A DNA stretch of 64,000 nucleotides, taken from Bacteroidales bacterium. GTDB taxonomy: Bacteria > Bacteroidota > Bacteroidia > Bacteroidales > UBA10428. Made by a program: the position numbers and the translations under genes. The notes under the pieces were generated by a model. The model was not told the DNA's origin. It was given only the letters and a program-made list of their open reading frames with translations, and searched no databases. Positions 26,106-34,786 of the stretch are shown piece after piece. The stretch is from the NCBI GenBank assembly GCA_016931575.1, contig JAFGEO010000071.1, positions 32,480-96,479 on the forward strand, read 5' to 3'. Position 1 is the first letter of the stretch; each line of letters opens with the position of its first letter.

Positions 26106-26957
26106 CTAGTTTAAGTTCCTGCCGGTGACCTTGATGAAGATATCATCCAGACCCGCTTCCTTGCTGTGAATAGCCACAATATTTTCCCTGCGCAGGAGCT
26201 CGAGGAAATCCTTGTTTTCGCCCAGCTTGTCAAGGGAATATTCTACACTCTGTATCTTTTCTGAACCATATTCCACTTTTACGATCCGTTTGCCATTGAG
26301 AAGCTTTAGCCTGCGCGGACTGTCGGTTACCACCAGGTTTCCGTCGGATATGAAAGAAACCCGGTCACAGAGTTCCTCGGCATCATGCATGTTATGTGTG
26401 GTAAGGAAGATTGTCTTGCCCCTGGCTTTCTGATCAAGAATAATGTCCTTCAGGTTTCTTGCATTTGCCGGATCAAGCCCGGATGTAGGCTCATCCAGGA
26501 ACAGGATTTCGGGATCGTGCATGATCGCACGGATGAAGTTGAGCCTCACCTTCATTCCCTTTGAGTATTCACCGGTCTTTTTCTTTGCATCTTTCTCCAA
26601 CCCGACCATCCTGAGCAGGTCCATGGGAGGTATCAGGCTCCCTGAGTAGAAACTTCCAAAAAAACGGAGGTTTTCAAGGGCTGTAAGTTTTGAGTAGTGA
26701 TTTGGCAATTCAAAACCTACGCCAATGTGGTTATAGAATTCCGAAGACCAGTGTTTGAGGTCTTTCCCGGCCAGTTGTACTTCCCCACGGAAATTCCGCA
26801 GTAGTTTGGTCAGGATTTTCTGTGTGGTGCTTTTCCCGGCCCCGCTGGGTCCCAGAAAGCCGAAAATTTCTCCCCTGGCAATTTCAAAACTGATGTTCCG
26901 GATGGTGTCGCCGGAAGATCCGGGATACGCAAATTCGAGGTTTTTAACGTGTATCAT
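26106..26957 (-). CDS. ABC transporter ATP-binding protein
   Basis: The 283-residue ATPase has Walker A GPSGAGKSTT (about residues 37-46), Q-loop region, Walker B EILFLDEPTSGLDP and the H-loop TTHNMHDAEEL. The signature motif reads EYSKGMKVRLNFIRAI, with SKGM in place of the common SGGQ, as in some drug-exporter ATPases. The last 60 residues form the extra C-terminal region found in daunorubicin/fluoroquinolone exporter ATPases. The 5' end overlaps the TetR gene by 14 nt. It powers export by the two downstream permeases. Confidence 0.93.
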   Translation of the reverse strand: MIHVKNLEFAYPGSSGDTIRNISFEIARGEIFGFLGPSGAGKSTTQKILTKLLRNFRGEVQLAGKDLKHWSSEFYNHIGVGFELPNHYSKLTALENLRFFGSFYSGSLIPPMDLLRMVGLEKDAKKKTGEYSKGMKVRLNFIRAIMHDPEILFLDEPTSGLDPANARNLKDIILDQKARGKTIFLTTHNMHDAEELCDRVSFISDGNLVVTDSPRRLKLLNGKRIVKVEYGSEKIQSVEYSLDKLGENKDFLELLRRENIVAIHSKEAGLDDIFIKVTGRNLN

Positions 26958-27621
26958 GGTCTTGGTTTTTTGAAATGATCCCGCCCTCCAGCAGTTTGGT
27001 GAAAGCGAGGATCATCCCTTCAAATTCTGATTTATGTAAGCTGTAAAGCGGTTTCCCTTCCTTAATGTTTTTCAGTAAGTCATCATCGAATTTAATGGAC
27101 AGGTAATCATACATGCCTATTTGTACCTGGATGATATGCAGGGCAATAAAATCCAGGTCGATATCTTTGCGTACTTCATCCTGAAACCATTCTGTGATAA
27201 TACCTTTGGTCATCTCAAACAGTTTTCGTTTAAACATCATTTCAAGGTTCCCAATTTCCTCATTGTCCCTTTCCCGGAAAACCCGGTACTGAAAAGCGGT
27301 TTCAAGCGGATGATCCAATTCGAACTCGATTTTGTCCTTCCAGTTCAGCAAAAGCAGCTTTGTGAGCGTCATGCCCGGTTCCTGAATCCGCTTTTCAATG
27401 GTACTGAAGCGTGTGGATGTTGAACTTTCGATCAGATAAAAGTACAAGTCCTTTTTTGAGCTGAAGTACCTGTAAAAGCTACCTTTTGCCAATCCGAGTT
27501 CCTTAATGATCCTGGAAAGCGATGCCGAAGTGTAATCGTTCAGAATAAACTCCCGATAGGCAAGCTCACGAATCTGCTGTTGCCTTTCAGGTTTTAGGTT
27601 ATGGAAGGTTTTTTTTGCCAT
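26944..27621 (-). CDS. TetR/AcrR family transcriptional regulator
   Basis: The 225-residue protein starts with the TetR DNA-binding domain: LKPERQQQIRELAYREFILNDY, then the helix-turn-helix SLSRIIKELGLAKGSFYRYFSSKKDLYFYLIE (split here as SLSRIIKELGLAKGS and FYRYFSSKKDLYFYLIE), residues about 10-65. The C-terminal part is helical and would bind the ligand. It is the first gene of the exporter operon, so it probably controls itself and the ABC genes. A matching palindrome lies 10 nt upstream of its start codon. Confidence 0.92.
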   Translation of the reverse strand: MAKKTFHNLKPERQQQIRELAYREFILNDYTSASLSRIIKELGLAKGSFYRYFSSKKDLYFYLIESSTSTRFSTIEKRIQEPGMTLTKLLLLNWKDKIEFELDHPLETAFQYRVFRERDNEEIGNLEMMFKRKLFEMTKGIITEWFQDEVRKDIDLDFIALHIIQVQIGMYDYLSIKFDDDLLKNIKEGKPLYSLHKSEFEGMILAFTKLLEGGIISKNQDHDTR

Positions 27622-27628
27622 AGAATAT

Positions 27629-27650
27629 TAAGCGACTACCTGGTCGCTAA
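27629..27650. promoter_or_regulatory. Putative TetR operator
   Basis: AGCGAC (27631-27636) and GTCGCT (27643-27648) are perfect inverted repeats separated by TACCTG, a size and half-site typical of TetR family operators. It starts 10 nt upstream of the regulator's ATG, where it would block transcription of the exporter operon. A -7-like TATCTTAG on the minus strand lies immediately beside it. Confidence 0.65.
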
Positions 27651-27721
27651 GATAGGATATTTTTTTTTCAGCATGCAACCTTTACCTTTTTTATTTTTCT
27701 TTAAGGCAAAAATCAAGATCC

Positions 27722-28906
27722 ATGAAAAGAATTTTTACCATTTTGGGCGTTCTTGCCCTGACACTTAATCTCCTCGCTAAAGGGGATTCCTTATCGGTTC
27801 GTCCCTTCCAGCTATCTGTGGTATATCCTTTAAGCACCGCCGGTGTTCATGCTGCTGATCAGGGATACACAATTTCGCTAAATCTGCTGTCCGGGGTAAC
27901 CGGTGCTGCGCATGGCATTGAACTAGGGGGAATAAGTAATGTCAACAAGTACTATAATAAAGGCATTCAATTTGGTGGCATCAGTAACATCAACGGGACT
28001 TATAACCAGGGTGTGCAGTTTGCCGGAATTTGCAATATCACCGGAACTTATTCCGGGGGCGCACAATTTGGCGGCATCTGTAATATCACCGGCGGAGGTG
28101 TCCATGGACTTCAGACCGCTGGCATTTCAAATGTTTCCGGGACAGACCTGACCGGGATACAGGCCGCCGGCATCTCAAATATTTCCGGGGGTACCTCAAG
28201 GGGTGCCCAGCTGGCCGGCATAGGCAATGTAGCCGACAGTTTAATCGGGATCCAGGCTGCCGGAATCATAAACATCGCTGACGATGCAAAAGCCCTGCAG
28301 CTTGGAGGCATCGGAAATATCGCCGATGATGTAAACGGTGCCCAGGTGGGGGGCATATTTAATATTGCCGATGATGTGAAAGGGATGCAGTTGGCAGGGA
28401 TTTTGAACATCTGTGACTCCATTCACGGGGTTCCGATTGCCCTAATCAGCATCGTAGGAAAAAATGGATACCGTCGCCTTCAGGTTTGGACGAGCGAAGC
28501 TTTCCCCGTAAACGTCAGCTTTAAAACCGGAGTCCGTGCATTTTACACCATGTTCAGTTTAGGGTACCGGCCCGGGAACATCGAGAACAATACAGGCCTC
28601 GGATATGGTATTGGCACGAACCATTCCATTGGGAAACGCTCCAGCCTGGAACTTGAGGCACATATGTACCATATCAACCATTTCCTGTGGGTGAACGAAG
28701 ACAATTTTCTGTATACGCTGAAGCTTAATTATGAACGGCAAATATGGAATCGTTTATCTGTATTTGCAGGGCCAAGTATTAACATGATGATGGCCCGTCC
28801 TCTATCGGATGCAAGCTTGATTGCACCTTCCTGGGCACGGGAAACCAGCACAGCAAACTATGACTGGCAGTACTGGGTTGGATTTAATGCAGGGGTACGC
28901 TTCTAA
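27722..28906 (+). CDS. LA_2272-like surface repeat protein
   Basis: The 394-residue protein has a signal peptide (FTILGVLALTLNLLAKG) and, from about residue 60 to 235, roughly nine repeats of about 20 residues built on Gly-x-Gln-x-Gly-Gly-Ile-x-Asn-Ile (for example GIQFGGISNINGTYNQ and GAQVGGIFNIADDVKG). This pattern is that of the LA_2272 surface repeat family, thought to form a beta-solenoid or beta-helix. Residues about 255-394 look like an outer-membrane beta-barrel-type domain (alternating strands, C-terminal WVGFNAGVRF ending in Phe). Function is unknown. It is a single gene, divergent from the TetR operon. Confidence 0.82.
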   Translation: MKRIFTILGVLALTLNLLAKGDSLSVRPFQLSVVYPLSTAGVHAADQGYTISLNLLSGVTGAAHGIELGGISNVNKYYNKGIQFGGISNINGTYNQGVQFAGICNITGTYSGGAQFGGICNITGGGVHGLQTAGISNVSGTDLTGIQAAGISNISGGTSRGAQLAGIGNVADSLIGIQAAGIINIADDAKALQLGGIGNIADDVNGAQVGGIFNIADDVKGMQLAGILNICDSIHGVPIALISIVGKNGYRRLQVWTSEAFPVNVSFKTGVRAFYTMFSLGYRPGNIENNTGLGYGIGTNHSIGKRSSLELEAHMYHINHFLWVNEDNFLYTLKLNYERQIWNRLSVFAGPSINMMMARPLSDASLIAPSWARETSTANYDWQYWVGFNAGVRF

Positions 28907-28934
28907 AAAAGTTTCCGACCAACAGTTCATCTTT

Positions 28935-28973
28935 AAAGTCCATGGTTCCGGTATCGGGGCCATGGACTTTTTT
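28935..28973. terminator. Bidirectional terminator between the repeat protein and ung
   Basis: AAAGTCCATGG (28935-28945) pairs perfectly with CCATGGACTTT (28960-28970) around a 14-nt loop, followed by further T residues. It separates two converging genes; the right end touches the ung stop codon. Confidence 0.88.
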
Positions 28974-29679
28974 AGTGGTTGAACAGCGATGCTTCGGGCC
29001 TGGCGGTTGCCCAGTCGATGGGTGATTTCCCCTCCCGGATCAGGATTTCATTGGTTTTTGAAAAATGGCGGCAACCGAAAAAGCCATTATAGGCGGATAA
29101 AGGTGAGGGGTGGGCAGCTTTAAGGATGTGGTGTTTCGCCTTGTCGATCAGTGCTTCTTTTGCCTGGGCAAAGCGTCCCCAGAGGAGAAAAACCAATCCT
29201 TTTCGGTTTTCCGAAAGATTCCTGATCACAGCATCTGTAAACTGTTCCCATCCTTTCCCCTGGTGCGAGCCAGCCTGATTTGCCCTGACCGTCAGCGTGG
29301 CGTTCAGCAGCAGTACCCCTTGTTGCGCCCATTTGACAAGGCTTCCATGATTTGGGATTGGGAGTCCCAGATCCTGATGCAGTTCTTTAAAGATATTTAC
29401 CAGGGATGGTGGGGGCATGATACCCTCAGGTACCGAAAAACATAATCCATGAGCCTGTCCCTGGCCATGGTAGGGATCCTGGCCCAGGATAACCACCTTA
29501 ACCTCCTCAAACGGGATGCTGTTAAAAGCACTGAAAATTTCGCTTCCGGGAGGATATACAGCATGTTTTTTCTTCTCTTCAACCAGAAACTCCTTTAGAT
29601 CTCCAAAATACGGGGCTTCAAATTCCTTGAGCATGATGTTTTTCCAGCTTTCGTGGATATTGGGTTCTATTGGGGCCAT
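28972..29679 (-). CDS. ung: Uracil-DNA glycosylase, family 1
   Basis: The 235-residue enzyme removes uracil from DNA to start base-excision repair. The catalytic water-activating motif VVILGQDPYHGQGQAHGLCF is at residues about 60-80, with the Asp of GQDPYH. The uracil-binding VLLLNATLTV and the DNA-minor-groove HPSPLSAYNGFFG (with the catalytic His) follow. Length is normal. The start codon overlaps the 3' end of the Na/Pi transporter gene by 13 nt, so the two genes are probably co-transcribed, a functionally unrelated pairing. Confidence 0.97.
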   Translation of the reverse strand: MAPIEPNIHESWKNIMLKEFEAPYFGDLKEFLVEEKKKHAVYPPGSEIFSAFNSIPFEEVKVVILGQDPYHGQGQAHGLCFSVPEGIMPPPSLVNIFKELHQDLGLPIPNHGSLVKWAQQGVLLLNATLTVRANQAGSHQGKGWEQFTDAVIRNLSENRKGLVFLLWGRFAQAKEALIDKAKHHILKAAHPSPLSAYNGFFGCRHFSKTNEILIREGKSPIDWATARPEASLFNH

Positions 29680-31730
29680 TTCCTGATGTTTTTATGATCA
29701 CTTTTATATAATAGAATTCGTGAAGTGTTGGTGGCGTGGCTGCATATTACACGTAGCAAGGTAATGATCTCAAGATGAGTTTTGCTGCTTGCATGGGTTT
29801 TCTCAATGTTGTTCTTCAGGCGATCGTAGTGGTGCTGTTCCATCTCAAAGTATTCCTCCCGGAAAGTTTTGTACTGGATCTTTAACTTCCGGGCAGCTTT
29901 CAGGTCAAAATTCTCATACACCTTTACAGCTTCGGTGAGGATAGTCAGTGTATGCTGATGATATCGGACAAGTTCTTCCTTACCCTCCTCTGAAAAGCTA
30001 TAGTTTTTTTCATACCACGATTTTGCTTTTTTCAATAACTGTTTGGAGATTACATCAGCGATTTGTTCATATTCGCGCACGGCATTCATCATGATGAAAG
30101 CTTCTTCTGCAGTGTCTGCAGCCAGGGTATTTTGACTGATAGTCAGTAAATACCCGGATATGGCATCCCTCAGGAAATCAATCTCTTCTTCGGCACGTGC
30201 CAGGGGGATAAATACCTTCGGATCTTTGTCTGTGAAGGGATGAATGATCTTCTCAGTCATAAAATAGACTTTCTTCATCATGCGGATCAGCTCCTGTCGT
30301 GCAGCATCAAGGGCTACGATAGGGGCTTTCAGGAGCGCATCATCAATATACTTCAGGCTGAAAGGTTCTTCCGGTTCTTCCCTTGAGGGGTAGATCCAGG
30401 AAATGAATTTACTGAATGGTGTGGTGAAAGGGATGAAGAGAAGGCATAAGGCAAAGTTATAGATGGTATGCGCATTGGCGATTTGCCTGGGATTGGCATG
30501 AGCGGTATCGGATACGCCTGGATCAAGCATCGTGATCAGCCCGGTAAACGGATTAATCAGGAAGAGGATGATCACTGCACCAACCAGTTTAAATAGTGTG
30601 TGCGCAAGGGCCACCTGCTTGGCTTCACGCGAGCCGTTAAGCGAGGCCAGAACTGCCGTTATGGATGTCCCGACATTGGCCCCGATAAGAAGGGCTATGG
30701 CTGCATCGAGTGATAGCAGGCCCTGCATGGAAAGAATGATCAGTATCCCGATGAAAGCGCTGCTACTTTGGATAAGTGCTGTAAAGAGAGCCCCTACGAG
30801 GATCCCCAGGACCGGATTCTGCATAGTAAGGATCACCCTCAAAAAAGGCTCATAATCACGTAGCGGATTCATTGATTCCGACATGATATGCATTCCGAAA
30901 AACAGGATCCCGAACCCCAATACCGCCCTTCCGATTTCCTTCACTGGCTGTTTTTTAACCATATATTGCATAGCGAGCCCAAGTGCCACAAATAACAGGG
31001 CATAATCCGTTATCTTAAAGGCGATGATCTGGGCCGTAATGGTTGTGCCGATCGCCGCCCCCATGATAACCCCGATCGTTTGTTTAAAACGCATCAGTTT
31101 CGAATTTACAAAGCTGACCAGCATGACGTTGGTGGCGCTGCTGCTTTGTATAATCATGGTCACAAAAGCCCCAAGACCCAGGGCAACAAAGCGGTTGTAG
31201 GTCAGCTTGCTCAGGATGTTCCTCATCCTGTTCCCGGCACTGTTTTGCATCCCCTCGCTCATCATGCTCATTCCCAGGAGGAAAAGTCCTAAGCCTCCAA
31301 AAAGTCCAATAATCAGAAGAAATACCCAGTTTGATTTCCGGACATTCAGATGGATCATAACGGAAGTATCCGGGGAATCCGCCGCGGATATCTGAAAGCG
31401 AAATGTTCCGGGCTCAGCCATGACTGCCGGAATGAAAGTAGCCATGCCCGCAGAGTCGGTAATAAGGATTTGTTTTTCCTGATATTCCGGGTCAACCGCC
31501 CACACGTGTAGGGGAAAATTTGCCACTGTCACCCCAGTGGAATAGCTTGCCAGGACCTTCACAGTTGTCTCAAAGGGATGTCCCACCCTTGTATATTGAT
31601 GGTCTCCTGACAGAATGGTAAGCGAAATTGTTTCAGGGACCGGCTCAGGAATGGAATCATTCCGGGCAAGGAGTAGTGATTCCCAAACCGGGGATAGCAG
31701 CAGGATGATGAGGAATAATGCCTTTCGCAC
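29667..31730 (-). CDS. Na/Pi cotransporter family protein with Ig-like and PhoU-like domains
   Basis: The 687-residue protein combines four parts. A signal peptide (ALFLIILLLSPVWESLLL) is followed by an Ig-like extracytoplasmic domain (about residues 30-125: LTILSGDHQYTRVGHPFETTV to IHLNVRKS). Two Na/Pi cotransporter repeats follow, with the duplicated QSSSA motifs (MIIQSSSATNVMLV and ALIQSSSAFIGILI), as in NptA/YjbB. The last 200 residues form a helical PhoU-like domain. Relatives move phosphate with sodium, in bacteria often outward. The start is GTG at 31730 with no in-frame ATG nearby; the signal peptide supports it. Confidence 0.92.
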   Translation of the reverse strand: MRKALFLIILLLSPVWESLLLARNDSIPEPVPETISLTILSGDHQYTRVGHPFETTVKVLASYSTGVTVANFPLHVWAVDPEYQEKQILITDSAGMATFIPAVMAEPGTFRFQISAADSPDTSVMIHLNVRKSNWVFLLIIGLFGGLGLFLLGMSMMSEGMQNSAGNRMRNILSKLTYNRFVALGLGAFVTMIIQSSSATNVMLVSFVNSKLMRFKQTIGVIMGAAIGTTITAQIIAFKITDYALLFVALGLAMQYMVKKQPVKEIGRAVLGFGILFFGMHIMSESMNPLRDYEPFLRVILTMQNPVLGILVGALFTALIQSSSAFIGILIILSMQGLLSLDAAIALLIGANVGTSITAVLASLNGSREAKQVALAHTLFKLVGAVIILFLINPFTGLITMLDPGVSDTAHANPRQIANAHTIYNFALCLLFIPFTTPFSKFISWIYPSREEPEEPFSLKYIDDALLKAPIVALDAARQELIRMMKKVYFMTEKIIHPFTDKDPKVFIPLARAEEEIDFLRDAISGYLLTISQNTLAADTAEEAFIMMNAVREYEQIADVISKQLLKKAKSWYEKNYSFSEEGKEELVRYHQHTLTILTEAVKVYENFDLKAARKLKIQYKTFREEYFEMEQHHYDRLKNNIEKTHASSKTHLEIITLLRVICSHATNTSRILLYKSDHKNIRKWPQ

Positions 31731-31956
31731 GTACGTGAAATTTATCTATAAAAGTAAGTTTTTTTCACTTTTAAGTGAAATCCTGTTTAATTTCTGATAT
31801 GTAACCGGCTCACCCTGATTTCCTGCCTGTACCAGGCGGGTTATCTGGTGATCAGGCTTAACTGCACCAGGGACAAGCTGTTCATACAATTGCTGACAGG
31901 CCGAACGATTGAGCTTCCTGTTAGTAAAACTGGTTTTAACTCACTGTTCTTTTACC

Positions 31957-31964
31957 TAAATTTG
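31957..31964 (+). promoter_or_regulatory. Candidate -7 element of the 32-37 kb envelope cluster
   Basis: TAAATTTG is an exact TAnnTTTG match, placing the transcript start about 20 nt before the ATG at 31991. The -33 position holds TTTT rather than TTG. Confidence 0.45.
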
Positions 31965-31990
31965 ATTAAGCGAGTGTAATCATTGTTTTT

Positions 31991-34768
31991 ATGTCAAAGA
32001 GGAGGATTATTTTATTTGCGTCGGTGCTGGTTGTTGCACTCATGGTTCTGATCGTGGTATTTCTGATACGCCAGGGTAACAATACCCTGGCCAATCCATT
32101 CAGGATCATCCCGTCAGATGCGGTGGTAATTGTACAGGTGAACAACTTCCACAGCCTGGAAGAAAAGCTTTTCAGCAAGAATGAAATTTATAAGAGTCTG
32201 TCTGAACTGTTAACTTTTCGTCAGGTACTTAATGACATCACAGCAATTGATTCACTGGCCAAAAAGCACAGCGAGCTCGGGGAACTCCTTTTTGACAGCC
32301 ATGCATACCTTTCTCTGCACTCCATGGGTGACGGGAACACATCCTTCCTGTTTCTTATACAGTTGAAGCAGGGGAAAGACCTGAAAGACGCGGTAAAGGC
32401 CCTGAAACAGATTACCTCGGATGATATTGAAAAAACGGAAAGCAAATACGAAGGAAGGGCAATCTATCATTTTTCTGCCATTAAGTCCGGGCTTAGCATT
32501 CGGTACTATCTGACAGAAGTTGAAGGAAATATCCTTGTCAGCAGGACAAAATCTCTGGTTGAAGCATCTGTAAAACAGTACAGTGAGCAGGAATCTCTGC
32601 TGACCAATCCTCAGTTTAAACGTTTGGTGGCAGCAGCTGGAAAAACGAAAGATGCGAACATTTATGTGAACCTCAGGAGGTTCCCTGAGCTGGTGGGGAC
32701 ACAGGCAAATGAAACCTACCAGGCAGAATTGAAAAACTATAAGGTTTTTGGTGCCTGGATGGTGCTGGACCTCAATGCCGAAGCGGATCAGGTTTTGCTA
32801 AACGGTGTTTTGTTTCCGGAGCCAGGCGGTAATAATTTCATTGATATTTTTAAGGATAACCGGCCCGTATCAGTTGGAGTTGATTCCTTGCTTCCTGCTT
32901 CAACAGCGGCATTCTTAGCTGTTGGAGCTGAAAACCTGAAGCTCCTGAATGAACGATATGCAGCATACCTTAAGGCTCAGAAAGGATCAGAGTCCAATCG
33001 GAACAAACTGGCTGAGATCGAAAAGGACTTCCAGGTGAATATTATCGAGTCCCTTTTACCCCTGGTTGAAGGAGAGATAACACTTGCCCGGGGGAATTTC
33101 ACTGAACAGGAAAACAAAGATGCAGAGTCCCTTATTCTTATTAGATGCAAGAGTGGAGAGCATGCTTTTCATGAACTCCGCGCTATGGCAGGAAAGATAC
33201 AGGAGAAGAAAGGCGGATCGCTCAGCCAGCTACAGAGTGAACTGTTTATTGCCCCCGATTCCTATCCTGTAGTCCGGATCCCAACAGAGAATCTCACCGG
33301 CCAATTATTTGGGGATTTCTTTACCATTCAGGGGAATACGTATGTCACAGTTTGGCGAAATTACCTGGCACTTGCCGCTTCCCGTGATATCCTAAAGACA
33401 TTCCTCGTTAATAAGGCCAGAAAGAAGACCCTGTCGACGAATGAGGCTTTCGGATCATTTAAGTCCGGTTTGTCAAATCAGAGTTACATGCTTTTCTATG
33501 GGGACCTGACGAAATCTGCCGGTGTTTTTAAAAAATACCTGGAGGGATCCTTAATTTCGGAATGGGAAGAACATGCTGAAGATCTCCAGAAAATTCAGCC
33601 GGCCGGATTCCAGATTACCCAGGTAGGCGGGATGGTGTATTCCAACATCCTGGTACGTTATTCAGGCGTTGTGGAGGGTAAGCCCAGAACTGTCTGGGAA
33701 AGCCAGCTGGAGACTACGTTCTCATTCAAGCCACAACTGGTTCAAAACCACTATACTCATGAGAATGAGATCTTTTTACAGGACGATAACAATTCCATCT
33801 ACCTGATCAACAGCGCTGGTATAATCCTGTGGAAGCAGAATATGCCGGAGGCTATTAATTCAAAGCTTGAACAAATTGATTATTTCGGAAATGGTAAATT
33901 GCAGTACCTGTTCAGTACGACCAGCAAGATTTACCTGATCGATCGTAATGGGAACAACGTTGAACCCTTCCCGGTCACCCTGCGAAGCCAGTCAACGACC
34001 GGGATGTCCCTGTTTGATTATGATGGAGACCATGAATACCGGATTATTATTCCCTGCCGGAATAACCAGGTCTATGTTTATGATAAAGGGGGCAACATTC
34101 TCAGCGGTTGGTCTTTTAAAGGCAGCGAAAACAAGATTTCGCAATCCCCGCAGCATTTCAGGATCGGGGACAAGGATTATATCGTGATAAGGGATAAATA
34201 CCGTGTTTATATACTAAACCGGAAAGGGGAAGAACGTGTTAGTGTGAAGGGATTAATCCATCATTCAGTGAAAAATACGTATCATTTAAATACCAGTCCC
34301 TCAAATCAATCTTCATTAGTAACAACAGATACAAGCGGACAGATCATGCATGTTACCTTAGAAGGAGGAAAAATAAAGACCGTTTCGGTGGGTGAATTTT
34401 CGCCGGAGCATTATTTTGATTTCAGGGATGTTGATGCAGACGGGCAGAAGGATTATATTTTTATTGACAGGAATCTACTGTCGGTCTACAGGCAGGATAA
34501 ATCCAGGATATTCGAGTACGAATTTCCTAATGAGATCCGCCAGGAACCTATCTTTTTCGAGTTTTCCAGACATGACAGGAAACTGGGTATTGTCGATACT
34601 ATTGCACGCAAAATATACCTGATTAATAAGGATGGATCTTTATACAGGGGATTTCCCCTTGAAGGGTCTACCTTATTCAGCATTGGGTTCCTGAATACCC
34701 CCGGGAGTCATTTCAATTTAATAGTGGGTGGCAGAAATAACTTTTTGTATAATTACTCCGTACAATAG
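31991..34768 (+). CDS. Large membrane-anchored envelope protein with propeller-like C-terminus
   Basis: The 925-residue protein has one N-terminal membrane segment (IILFASVLVVALMVLIVVFLI), a DUF3352-like domain (about residues 38-560) opening with RIIPSDAVVIVQVNNFHSLEE, and a C-terminal part (about 575-925) with repeated beta segments such as NSIYLINSAGIILW, KIYLIDRNGNNVEPFP, QVYVYDKGGNILSGW and KIYLINKDGSLYRGFP. These look like a PQQ- or FG-GAP-type propeller of seven or so blades; GDHEYRI and DADGQKDYIF resemble calcium-loop motifs. The N-terminal half is a probable paralogue of 18922-20919. It begins a four-gene cluster with a lipoprotein, DUF5723 and DUF4834 (gap to next gene 18 nt). Function unknown. 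Confidence 0.82.
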   Translation: MSKRRIILFASVLVVALMVLIVVFLIRQGNNTLANPFRIIPSDAVVIVQVNNFHSLEEKLFSKNEIYKSLSELLTFRQVLNDITAIDSLAKKHSELGELLFDSHAYLSLHSMGDGNTSFLFLIQLKQGKDLKDAVKALKQITSDDIEKTESKYEGRAIYHFSAIKSGLSIRYYLTEVEGNILVSRTKSLVEASVKQYSEQESLLTNPQFKRLVAAAGKTKDANIYVNLRRFPELVGTQANETYQAELKNYKVFGAWMVLDLNAEADQVLLNGVLFPEPGGNNFIDIFKDNRPVSVGVDSLLPASTAAFLAVGAENLKLLNERYAAYLKAQKGSESNRNKLAEIEKDFQVNIIESLLPLVEGEITLARGNFTEQENKDAESLILIRCKSGEHAFHELRAMAGKIQEKKGGSLSQLQSELFIAPDSYPVVRIPTENLTGQLFGDFFTIQGNTYVTVWRNYLALAASRDILKTFLVNKARKKTLSTNEAFGSFKSGLSNQSYMLFYGDLTKSAGVFKKYLEGSLISEWEEHAEDLQKIQPAGFQITQVGGMVYSNILVRYSGVVEGKPRTVWESQLETTFSFKPQLVQNHYTHENEIFLQDDNNSIYLINSAGIILWKQNMPEAINSKLEQIDYFGNGKLQYLFSTTSKIYLIDRNGNNVEPFPVTLRSQSTTGMSLFDYDGDHEYRIIIPCRNNQVYVYDKGGNILSGWSFKGSENKISQSPQHFRIGDKDYIVIRDKYRVYILNRKGEERVSVKGLIHHSVKNTYHLNTSPSNQSSLVTTDTSGQIMHVTLEGGKIKTVSVGEFSPEHYFDFRDVDADGQKDYIFIDRNLLSVYRQDKSRIFEYEFPNEIRQEPIFFEFSRHDRKLGIVDTIARKIYLINKDGSLYRGFPLEGSTLFSIGFLNTPGSHFNLIVGGRNNFLYNYSVQ

Positions 34769-34786
34769 CGGAGAAATAAAAAGCTT

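Noticed and set aside
31800..31860. Terminator or riboswitch in the gap between the Na/Pi gene and the envelope cluster
   Set aside because: The CCTG/CAGG elements near 31820-31840 form only a weak imperfect stem without a T-run.
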